From CAWFGW01 sp963815495 (lineage in GTDB: Bacteria > Bacteroidota > Bacteroidia > Cytophagales > JAAEPT01), in contig CAWFGW010000006.1 of NCBI GenBank assembly GCA_963815495.1, positions 1 to 64,000 on the forward strand: a DNA stretch of 64,000 nt. Direction: 5' to 3'. Numbering within the stretch: position 1 is the stretch's first letter; each line of letters opens with the position of its first letter. Shown one piece after another: positions 36,111 through 44,080 of the stretch. Under the pieces are notes generated by a model. That model did no database searches. It was not told the DNA's origin and was given only the letters and a program-made list of their open reading frames with translations. The position numbers were made by a program, and so were the translations under genes.

Positions 36111-36680
36111 ATGATACGCAAAGTTATATTATTTCTTCTTCTTAGCTCTTTTTTCCATCAAATTCAAGCACAAACTTATTTTGATTATCCTGAAAATCTA
36201 AAAACGGACACCTTATATGTCCCTCTTTTCGATTATTATCCGTTAACAAAAAAAACACCACGAACAGTTATTGAAAAGCGGGATTATGATCGTGTAGTTA
36301 AACGCAACAAGAAAATAGAAAAAGCTAACGCAATGGTTGAGAAGATTTTTGCTTCAGAATATCCATTTTCCTATAAAACTATTTCTCTCAATAAGTTACA
36401 ACAAAAAAAGGAGCAGGTGTTTGTCTTAGAAAGTTTTAGTCAGTTGACTCGAAAAATGGCCTATTATTACCTTGAAAATCCCGATTTATTAGAAACATTG
36501 TTGGAGGAATCAGATACCAGTGTGCCTGCATTTAAAGATTTATACATTTACTATTATGTCAATAAAACGTATTCTGAGGAAGAATATGTGGTGGTAGATT
36601 TTGGAAAAAAGAACATCAATCAAGCATTACGTTATTTTTGTCAAAGTGTGTCAGCGTATTTTAATCAAAACATGAACTAA
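36111..36680 (+). CDS. Exported hypothetical protein
   Basis: 189 residues with a signal peptide (MIRKVILFLLLSSFFHQIQAQ). The mature part is rich in Tyr, Lys and Glu (LFDYYPLTKKTPRTVIEKRD, MAYYYLENPDLLETLLEESD) and mixed helical. I do not recognise a domain. Its stop codon overlaps the start of the CE2-like lipoprotein gene (TAATG), so they are translated together and may work together in the envelope. The start is only 9-18 bases from the divergent HAD gene. Confidence 0.7.
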   Translation: MIRKVILFLLLSSFFHQIQAQTYFDYPENLKTDTLYVPLFDYYPLTKKTPRTVIEKRDYDRVVKRNKKIEKANAMVEKIFASEYPFSYKTISLNKLQQKKEQVFVLESFSQLTRKMAYYYLENPDLLETLLEESDTSVPAFKDLYIYYYVNKTYSEEEYVVVDFGKKNINQALRYFCQSVSAYFNQNMN

Positions 36681-37807
36681 TGAAAAAAACACTAATAGTC
36701 ATTTCTTTAATCATATTAGGAGTTTTAATGTCTTGTTCACTTCATGAGTCAAAATTTATTAAGGCCACCGATTCGTCAATTTTCATACAAGGCCGGGTTG
36801 CTGAAGTTGAACAATATAGCTTGGACTTTGCTTATCCAGGAGTGAGTGTTACCATTAAAATAAAAGCCAAGTCTGTTGCTGCCATCTTAAAAGATATTGA
36901 TGGTTCGGGACAGAATTATTTTAATGTGATTGTGGATGGGGAGGTGGTTAAAACAATAATAGTCACAAAGGAAAAAGCGAGTTATTTATTAGTTGATGAT
37001 TTAGACGAGACGACTTTTCATACTATTCAACTATTCAAACGTACAGAGTCATTTGTGGGAATTAGCCGTTTTTATGGCTTTGATTTGAAGGGTTTTAAAG
37101 AAATAACAAACCCTGAAAAACCAATTAAAAAATTATTAGTCATTGGTGACTCTTTTTCTTGTGGTTATGGAAATGGTGTTGAAATGTCTGCGGAAAACAA
37201 TCCTGGAGTGGGGTTTCATGCCAAGAATGAAAACAATTATATGGCTTACGGTGCAATAGCATCACGTCAATTGAATTATCAGTACCAATGTATTGCCTAT
37301 TCAGGTAAAGGCCTGTATCGCAATTTCGATTTGACAAAAACGGGAACTTTACCAGATATATTTCCTTTAATTTTCCCGGATAAGCCGAATGGTCAGAAAT
37401 GGGAGATGACGAAATATATTCCCGATGTAGTAGTGGTGAAATTAGGTACGAATGATTTTTTTGGTGAAACTCGTATCCCTATTCAAGTGGTTGATTCTTC
37501 AACATACGTGTCTACCTACCTTAATTTCTTATCTCAGTTAGAAGAAACATTTCCAAAAGCACAGTTTATATGTGTTGTAGGAGGGATGATGAGTGATAGC
37601 TGGCCCGCTGGTCAAGATAATTTGTCAAAAATAAGAAGTTATGTGCATAGGGTTGTTGAAGAAACTAATAGTAGATCGAAAACAGATAAATTTCATTTTT
37701 TAGAGTTTCCCCATCATCAGGAGGTATATGGAGAGGATTGGCACCCCACAATTAGTTGGCATATGAAGTATGCTGATTTGTTAGTGAACAAGGTTGAGGG
37801 TATTTAG
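36680..37807 (+). CDS. Lipoprotein SGNH/GDSL esterase, carbohydrate-esterase family 2-like
   Basis: 375 residues. A lipobox (ILGVLMSCS) indicates a lipoprotein. An N-terminal jelly-roll domain (about 25-145, YPGVSVTIKIKAKSV) precedes a C-terminal SGNH hydrolase: LLVIGDSFSCGYG (nucleophile Ser), KLGTNDFFG (block III) and DWHPTISWH (catalytic Asp/His). The two-domain order matches CE2 acetyl esterases acting on plant or algal polysaccharides. Expected location: outer membrane or periplasm. It is co-translated with the upstream exported protein. Confidence 0.85.
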   Translation: MKKTLIVISLIILGVLMSCSLHESKFIKATDSSIFIQGRVAEVEQYSLDFAYPGVSVTIKIKAKSVAAILKDIDGSGQNYFNVIVDGEVVKTIIVTKEKASYLLVDDLDETTFHTIQLFKRTESFVGISRFYGFDLKGFKEITNPEKPIKKLLVIGDSFSCGYGNGVEMSAENNPGVGFHAKNENNYMAYGAIASRQLNYQYQCIAYSGKGLYRNFDLTKTGTLPDIFPLIFPDKPNGQKWEMTKYIPDVVVVKLGTNDFFGETRIPIQVVDSSTYVSTYLNFLSQLEETFPKAQFICVVGGMMSDSWPAGQDNLSKIRSYVHRVVEETNSRSKTDKFHFLEFPHHQEVYGEDWHPTISWHMKYADLLVNKVEGI

Positions 37808-37808
37808 T

Positions 37809-38378
37809 CTATCGCTCAATTTTGATGTGATACTTATCGAGTAAACCAGCAACACCTTGTAAGGAAAACTTGGCCTTAGTAACCCTATTCGACTCCGGGT
37901 CAATGGAATAATTGATTGCAGTTCTAAAATCAGCCTTTTCTAGATTTGTTTTTTCAAATGTTGTACCATATAAATCACAGTTATGGAAGGAAGCTTCGGA
38001 TAAGTCGGCCTCTGAAAAATCTGCTTCTTTAAAGCTTGTATTGATGAATTGTGCTTTTTTCATTTTTCTCTTGTGAAAGGATGAAAAATCAACAATAGAA
38101 TCGTTAAAAGAAATGTAAAATAAAAACTCGTTACAGTCTTCAAAGTGAAGACCAAGTAATTTACAATTGTTAAATGTTACGTCTCTAAAAGCCGTGTTAA
38201 GTAGCTTAGATGAGCTTAAATTACAATTGCTGAATTGACATTCAATAAATACATAATCAGTAAGGTTAAGCTCAGAAAAATTACAGTTGTGAAAGGTACA
38301 ATTGTCATAACTTCCTTTTAGAAAATCGTCTTTTAGGGTGGACGAAAATACTTCATCAATATATTGGTGTTCAGTCAT
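37809..38378 (-). CDS. Pentapeptide-repeat protein
   Basis: 189 residues of A(D/N)LxF-type repeats (CTFHNCNFSELNLTDYVFIE, ADFSEADLSEASFHNCDLYG, TNLEKADFRTA) that fold as a right-handed quadrilateral beta-helix. The C-terminal block (YSIDPESNRVTKAKFSLQGV) is a conserved end in one subgroup. Qnr/MfpA proteins of this fold protect DNA gyrase, but sequence alone does not show that function here. The start codon overlaps the stop of tcdA by one base. Confidence 0.85.
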   Translation of the reverse strand: MTEHQYIDEVFSSTLKDDFLKGSYDNCTFHNCNFSELNLTDYVFIECQFSNCNLSSSKLLNTAFRDVTFNNCKLLGLHFEDCNEFLFYISFNDSIVDFSSFHKRKMKKAQFINTSFKEADFSEADLSEASFHNCDLYGTTFEKTNLEKADFRTAINYSIDPESNRVTKAKFSLQGVAGLLDKYHIKIER

Positions 38379-39124
38379 TAACTATTTTTTTCAATCGATT
38401 TCCACTCCAACAAATCACGAATTACAATAGAAGCCAACGTTAAACCAAAAACGGCAGGCATATAACTTATTGTACCATAGGCTGATCGTTTGAAATTACT
38501 TCCATCAGTGTGAATTAAAAAATCTTTAGAAATTGATTCTGGTGAAAACACGACTTTAAAACCACTGTAGATATTCATTCGATGCAATCGTTTACGAAGA
38601 TAACGTGCTAGTTTGCAATTATAGGTTTCAGAAAAGTCAGCTGTTTGCACCTTTGTCGGATCCATTTTTCCTCCTGCACCCATGGAGCTAGCGAGTTTTA
38701 TTCCCGATTCATACGCTTGAGAAATTAACGTGATTTTGGGCGTCACACTATCAATGCAGTCCATTACATAATCAAAAGAATTATTTTCTAATAAAGCTTT
38801 CATTTTATCAGGCTCTAAAAACGTTTTATGAACTGTCAAGTTGACTTCAGGATTGATATCCTTGATTCGATCAGCCATAATATCTGCTTTAAGTTTGCCT
38901 TGTGTAGAGTCGAGGGCTACCAATTGACGATTTTTGTTTGTGGGGTCTACGGCATCTCCATCTACTATGGTCATGTTTCCTATTCCAGCTCGACAAATTG
39001 CTTCAGCAGCATACGAGCCCACACCCCCAAGGCCAACAATGAGTACGTGTTTTGATGCTAATAATTCTAATTTTTCTCTACAAGTTAATAGCTCTGTGCG
39101 TGAAAGCCAGTTAAAGTCGTGCAT
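38378..39124 (-). CDS. tcdA: tRNA threonylcarbamoyladenosine dehydratase TcdA
   Basis: 248 residues from ATG 39124 (an ATG five codons earlier would overlap tatD further). ThiF/E1-like Rossmann fold: HVLIVGLGGVGSYAAEAICRAGI, then VDGDAVDPTNKNRQLVAL and VMDCIDSVTPKITLI, with the Arg/Asn set used to adenylate t6A. It cyclises t6A37 to ct6A in tRNA. The window also holds mtaB, which modifies t6A differently. It lies between tatD and the pentapeptide gene in an overlapping three-gene unit. Confidence 0.9.
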   Translation of the reverse strand: MHDFNWLSRTELLTCREKLELLASKHVLIVGLGGVGSYAAEAICRAGIGNMTIVDGDAVDPTNKNRQLVALDSTQGKLKADIMADRIKDINPEVNLTVHKTFLEPDKMKALLENNSFDYVMDCIDSVTPKITLISQAYESGIKLASSMGAGGKMDPTKVQTADFSETYNCKLARYLRKRLHRMNIYSGFKVVFSPESISKDFLIHTDGSNFKRSAYGTISYMPAVFGLTLASIVIRDLLEWKSIEKNS

Positions 39125-39764
39125 GTGGAAAGGTTTCAATAAAGTTTTGATACAACACAGTTTTCAATTCATCAACAGTATATTTTGTTAATTCACTTAC
39201 TTTTTCATAAATCTGTTCAATACTTATGTCAGGTGAATTGTCTGTCTCTAAAAAGAAATCGCGCAAAGATAGTTGATTCAGACATTCTTCTAAAGGTGAG
39301 TTATCATTTAGTATTGCTTTTCCAATGGAAACTTTGATTCCTGCCTGAGTAAGTTGTTGAAGTTGTTCGGGTTTACTTTTGTATCCATGTGAGATGACAG
39401 GAACAGATATTTGATGTTTTTTATTTAAATATAAAAGAATGTCAAACGCTTTAACACAGTGAATTATCAATGGTTTTTGGACTTTTTCAGCTAAGATGAT
39501 TTGTTGTTCAAAAATGGTTTGTTGCAATTCAATTGAAGTTTCAATTACTTGGTCAACACCACATTCCCCAATTGCAATACAATTTTCATCCTTTACTAAC
39601 TCTTGTAACGTTTCAAGTTGAGATTCCCAATTTTCAATTTTCCAAGGATGTATGCCTGAACTGTAAAAACCATGAGGTTTATTTTCATTTGTATATCTAT
39701 TGTAAATACGTAATTCTGTTTCAGATTGCGCAGTTCTGTGACAGTGTAGATTTATGAATTTCAT
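39111..39764 (-). CDS. TatD-family metal-dependent hydrolase (short form)
   Basis: 217 residues, shorter than the usual ~255-265. The first metal motif is FINLHCHRT. AIGECGVD carries the bridging Glu, LIIHC and VISHGY give the His ligands, and FLETDNSP gives the metal Asp. TatD proteins are DNases with roles in DNA or RNA end processing. It overlaps tcdA by 14 bases and is the first gene of the unit, diverging from the big adhesin operon. Confidence 0.85.
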   Translation of the reverse strand: MKFINLHCHRTAQSETELRIYNRYTNENKPHGFYSSGIHPWKIENWESQLETLQELVKDENCIAIGECGVDQVIETSIELQQTIFEQQIILAEKVQKPLIIHCVKAFDILLYLNKKHQISVPVISHGYKSKPEQLQQLTQAGIKVSIGKAILNDNSPLEECLNQLSLRDFFLETDNSPDISIEQIYEKVSELTKYTVDELKTVLYQNFIETFPHARL

Positions 39765-39791
39765 TACTAAGAGATGATTGTATGTTCAAAC

Positions 39792-39822
39792 TTGTTAATT
39801 ATGTATATTTAACCAAACTTTG
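39792..39822 (+). promoter_or_regulatory. Bacteroidota promoter of the adhesin-PorP-OmpA operon
   Basis: TTG (39792-39794), 20 bases, then AAACTTTG (39815-39822), one base off TAnnTTTG, ending 20 bases before ATG 39843. No other promoter is visible in the 7 kb that follow. Confidence 0.6.
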
Positions 39823-39842
39823 TTGACAATATCAACCTCGCG

Positions 39843-42800
39843 ATGAAGATTACAAAAAGGTATTTACTTTCTTTTTTGATTTTTTTAATGGCATTTACAG
39901 CCTTTTCAAATAACTATACCGTAATAAGTACTAACTCTTCAGGAATAGGCACTTTAAATAATGCAATCGAAATTGCCAATGCTAAACCTGGAGTTGATAC
40001 TATTTTTTTTAATATACCACAAGATGGAGAGCAAATTATAAAACTTGATAAACTTATACCAACCATAACTGGTAAAGTGGTCCTTGACGGTTTGTCACAA
40101 AATGCTTTTAGAGGAATTGACTCTAGTGTACACTTAATAACTTTGGATGGTCAGGGGATTCAACCACATGGTTTGATATTTATTGCTGGAACTGAATTTA
40201 GTACCGTTTTGCATTTGAAATTTAAGGGTTTTATTGCTGCTGGAGTTTTGATCGATAATACTTCTAATATTGGGGTCTATTCCAATGTATTTGAAAATAA
40301 TGGCGTGGCAGTTTTTATTAATAATTCTTCCAGTAACTCACTGGGTGATGGCACTAAGGCTCGACAAAATATCATTACAAAATCAATCTCTGATGGTATA
40401 GTAGTTGTTGGTAATAGTCAAAATAATGACCTGAATTATAATTCAATTTATGATAATGCTGATTTGGGAATAGACATAGGCGATGATCTTATTGACAATC
40501 GAGACTTAGGAGATTTAGATGACGGTCCTAATGCATTTCAAAACAGACCGCTCTTGGATAGTGTCTTTATCCAAGATGATAGTGTTACATTTTATCTTAC
40601 ACATATTGGTTTGAATAGTATCGTGCGATTTGATTTTTATTCGAATGATACTCGTGATACGTCTCAATATTCTGGTAAATATTTTTTAGGCTCAAAATCA
40701 CTGACAGTTGTTGATGGAGCAAAGGTTGAAGCAACATTCACTTTTAATACATCCCAAAGATCTTTCGCAGTCTTAGCAACAGAAAATAATAACACTTCTG
40801 AATTTTCTAATGTTGTGCTTAAGACAGGTTTAGTACCACCTATAGTTAGGAACGACACTCTTGTTATTTATGAAGATGAATCATCTATTGTGAATGTCTT
40901 ACTCAATGATATTGATGATAACTTGGATTCGAATAGTATTCAGTTAATTCAACCATATGCTAAAAATGGTTTAGCTAGTGTTGAAAACAAAGGTATTCTA
41001 TACACACCAACTATTAATTTTCATGGAATAGACATTTTTGGTTATAAAGTATGTGATTTAACAAATATAGAACCTTTTTGTGATAGTGCTAGTGTTCAGA
41101 TAAATGTACTATCAAAAGAAGATCCTCCCTTAGTTGTTCCTGACTCTGTAGGCACGGCACAAGCCAGTGTTGTTGTTGTGGATATAGCAACGAATGATAC
41201 TGATCCTGATATGAATATAAAGAAAAGCTCTATCGTAATAGTTGAATCAGTAAGTAATGCCATAATTTCAGTTAATAATGAGGAAATTGGGGAAATAAAA
41301 ATTGACTATAGCTTTATCCCTTCATTCAAGGGGAAGGATACGATTACATATTCAATATGTGATAGTACAGGACTTTGTGATACAGGATACGTGTTCGTTT
41401 TTGTTAACTTAGGAAGTTTTCCTGTCACAAAAAAAGATACATTAATGCTTTTAGAAGATGAAGTAAAAACGATTGATGTGCTAGCTAATGATACAGATGC
41501 GGATGACAATTTGAATCGCCAGTCATTGGAAATTCTTAAAAATGGTTTACATGGTGTTGCGACTTATAATTCTGATATAGAGCGTTTGAGATATCTTCCG
41601 AATGCAAATTATAATGGAGTCGATACAATTATTTATCGAGTGTGTGATTTCACTTTAAATTGTGCAGAGGATACTCTGTATATTTTTATATCACCGCAGA
41701 ATGATTCCCCAATTGCTGTTCGCATAACTGAAAAAACGATTCAAGGAAATTGTAAGAATACGTTGTTTTTGGATGTTTTAAAAGAGGTGATTGAACCAGA
41801 TGAAAATGATAGTCTTGTTTTTTCTAGTTTTGAAATCGGAGAATCGGTGTCAGGTATTTCACCTTCGAAAGATGCTAAAGGTCAGCTGGTTTTTAATTAT
41901 TCAAATTCATCTGATTTTTTTGGTTTAGATTCTATACAATATAGAGTATGTGATACGCAAGGGCTTTGTGATTCATCTTTTGTACTGATAGATGTAGCTT
42001 TTAATACTAACCCAACGGCTGGAAATGATCATGTAACCTTAAAACAAGGTTCTGATACCCTCGTTGCAGTGCTTGAAAATGATTTTGATAATAGGGTAGG
42101 GTTAGATAAATCCTCATTAATAATCACTTCAAATTTAAAAAATGGCGTTGCTGTGAAATCTTCTGGTGGTAACATTAACATCGATTATTCTAATAACAAG
42201 TCCTTTGTTGGAACTGATAATTTAAACTATGAGATTTGTGATTCAAACTGTTTGTGTGCAACAGGAATACTAGAAGTGAGAGTTTTAGATACTTCCACAG
42301 TATCAGCTAGTAAAATGATTTTAAACGATGATTATTTCACTTTTAAAGAAGGATGTGTTAGTGCGTTAACCAATGTCTTTAAAAATGATTCATTGAAAGA
42401 TATAGCTGATTTATCTACATTATCCTTGTTACCTTTCCCTAAACAATTTCTATGGAACTTAAGCTCTGATGGTGATTTGACTGTTGATTATTTCGCTGAT
42501 ACAATTTTTCAACAAGAGTTTACTATTAAATACAAGCTTTGTGACACACTAAACAACTGTGATACCGCAACAGTATTAGTGGATATCATTGAAAATAAAC
42601 CTCCAACAACCAATACAATCTATTTTACAATACCTAATAACAATTCTTCAAGTTATGAATTTGATGTATTTGAAAATGTTTCTGATGTTGATGGAGTTGA
42701 CTCCTCGAGTTTAACAATTATTACTCCCTCACTAGTTGGTTCAAGTTTAATAACCGCTCAACACATCATTAAATATAACCTTGGAATGAATCAGGAGATG

Positions 42801-43157
42801 TTTGATTCTGATACTATTAATTATCAAATATGTGATTATTCTTGTATGTGTAAATCTGATAAAGTGATTATTCTATTTCAAAAGAAAGACGAAATTGTTG
42901 CGTATGATGGTTTTTCGCCCAATGGCGATGGAATAAATGACGTATGGACGATTGAAAATATTACAGACTATGAGGGTAGTATCATACAGATTTTTAATCG
43001 ATGGGGAAATATAGTGTATGAACAATTATCTATAACTATTGACGAAAAAGGATTGTGGGATGGAGAAGGGGTACCTGAAGGGGTTTATTATTTTGCAATA
43101 AAACCTGATAAAATGGATTTAGAACCCATAACTGGAACAATAGTATTGCAACGATAG
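39843..43157 (+). CDS. Large secreted repeat protein with T9SS type B C-terminal domain
   Basis: 1104 residues. After a signal peptide (MKITKRYLLSFLIFLMAFTAFS), residues ~25-330 look like a right-handed beta-helix (NSSSNSLGDGTKARQNIITK, LGIDIGDDLID). Then come seven ~90-residue Ig/cadherin-like repeats, each with a motif such as ITYSICDSTGLCDTGYV or INYQICDYSCMCKSD, with paired Cys. The C-terminus (YDGFSPNGDGINDVWTIENI ... IFNRWGN ... GVYYFAI) is the type B sorting domain. A surface adhesin or polymer-binding protein is likely. A PorP/SprF gene follows after 2 bases, then a PD40-OmpA gene. Confidence 0.88.
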   Translation: MKITKRYLLSFLIFLMAFTAFSNNYTVISTNSSGIGTLNNAIEIANAKPGVDTIFFNIPQDGEQIIKLDKLIPTITGKVVLDGLSQNAFRGIDSSVHLITLDGQGIQPHGLIFIAGTEFSTVLHLKFKGFIAAGVLIDNTSNIGVYSNVFENNGVAVFINNSSSNSLGDGTKARQNIITKSISDGIVVVGNSQNNDLNYNSIYDNADLGIDIGDDLIDNRDLGDLDDGPNAFQNRPLLDSVFIQDDSVTFYLTHIGLNSIVRFDFYSNDTRDTSQYSGKYFLGSKSLTVVDGAKVEATFTFNTSQRSFAVLATENNNTSEFSNVVLKTGLVPPIVRNDTLVIYEDESSIVNVLLNDIDDNLDSNSIQLIQPYAKNGLASVENKGILYTPTINFHGIDIFGYKVCDLTNIEPFCDSASVQINVLSKEDPPLVVPDSVGTAQASVVVVDIATNDTDPDMNIKKSSIVIVESVSNAIISVNNEEIGEIKIDYSFIPSFKGKDTITYSICDSTGLCDTGYVFVFVNLGSFPVTKKDTLMLLEDEVKTIDVLANDTDADDNLNRQSLEILKNGLHGVATYNSDIERLRYLPNANYNGVDTIIYRVCDFTLNCAEDTLYIFISPQNDSPIAVRITEKTIQGNCKNTLFLDVLKEVIEPDENDSLVFSSFEIGESVSGISPSKDAKGQLVFNYSNSSDFFGLDSIQYRVCDTQGLCDSSFVLIDVAFNTNPTAGNDHVTLKQGSDTLVAVLENDFDNRVGLDKSSLIITSNLKNGVAVKSSGGNINIDYSNNKSFVGTDNLNYEICDSNCLCATGILEVRVLDTSTVSASKMILNDDYFTFKEGCVSALTNVFKNDSLKDIADLSTLSLLPFPKQFLWNLSSDGDLTVDYFADTIFQQEFTIKYKLCDTLNNCDTATVLVDIIENKPPTTNTIYFTIPNNNSSSYEFDVFENVSDVDGVDSSSLTIITPSLVGSSLITAQHIIKYNLGMNQEMFDSDTINYQICDYSCMCKSDKVIILFQKKDEIVAYDGFSPNGDGINDVWTIENITDYEGSIIQIFNRWGNIVYEQLSITIDEKGLWDGEGVPEGVYYFAIKPDKMDLEPITGTIVLQR

Positions 43158-43159
43158 AT

Positions 43160-44080
43160 TTGAAAAAACTAATAATCATATTAATAGCGACTTTATCGTT
43201 TGGTTCAATGTGGGCACAGCAAGACCCTTTATTGACGCAATATATGTTTAATCCATTTGTGTTTAATCCAGCATATGCTGGAAGTCAGGATTATTTAGCC
43301 ACTACAATTCAATCGAGGTATCAATGGGTAGGGGCAAGAGAAGGAATTTCTAGTCCTAAAACTTACATAGCAAATGCACATACTTTATTAGCAAACCAAA
43401 AAACTGGTGTGGGTGGAGGTATAATATACGATGAGGACTTTTATACTAAGAAAATTTCATTTAGTGGAGCCTACTCACATCGAATTATTTTTCAGAAAAC
43501 CACACTCGCAATGGGGCTTAGTGCTGGTGCAATGCATTATACTGCAAATAATAGCAGTTTGAATTTACGTGATGAAGGAGATGCAGCTTTTAATAATGGA
43601 CAAAACAGTTCTTCCTTTCTTCCTAATTTTGGAGCTGGATTATTTTATTATAACTCAAAATTTTACCTTGGTTTATCATTACCTCGGATTTTGACTAATA
43701 AAACTAATGCAAGTCAATCAACCTTAAACAGACATTATTATTTAAATGCAGGCTATGTGATTCCATTAGGACATTCTTTTAAATTAAAGCCAAACCTACA
43801 AGTTCGATATACTGAAAATGTGCCAGTTCAAGTAGATATTAATTTGAACATGTTAATATATGAAGTGATATGGTTTGGCTTTTCATACCGCACGACAGAA
43901 TCCTTAGATTTTTTATTGGAGTTGAATCTAAGTGAGCGCTTACGTTTAGGATATTCATACGATTTTGGATTATCAGATTTTAGCCAATACAATTCAGGAT
44001 CACACGAATTCATGTTAGGTTTTAGACTTGTTCCTCAGGAAAACGAAAAAGAAAAAGTATATTCGCCTCGGTATTTTTAG
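43160..44080 (+). CDS. PorP/SprF family type IX secretion membrane protein
   Basis: 306 residues from a TTG start that is only 2 bases after the adhesin stop. A signal peptide ends at MWAQQ. The family signature QYMFNPFVFNPAYAGSQDYL and SRYQWVGAREGISSPKTYIA is very clear, followed by a beta-barrel pattern to the end. It is expected to handle export or retention of the adhesin encoded directly upstream. Its stop codon overlaps the GTG of the next gene (TAGTG). The second PorP in the window (969-2060) serves the M43 protease. Confidence 0.92.
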   Translation: MKKLIIILIATLSFGSMWAQQDPLLTQYMFNPFVFNPAYAGSQDYLATTIQSRYQWVGAREGISSPKTYIANAHTLLANQKTGVGGGIIYDEDFYTKKISFSGAYSHRIIFQKTTLAMGLSAGAMHYTANNSSLNLRDEGDAAFNNGQNSSSFLPNFGAGLFYYNSKFYLGLSLPRILTNKTNASQSTLNRHYYLNAGYVIPLGHSFKLKPNLQVRYTENVPVQVDINLNMLIYEVIWFGFSYRTTESLDFLLELNLSERLRLGYSYDFGLSDFSQYNSGSHEFMLGFRLVPQENEKEKVYSPRYF

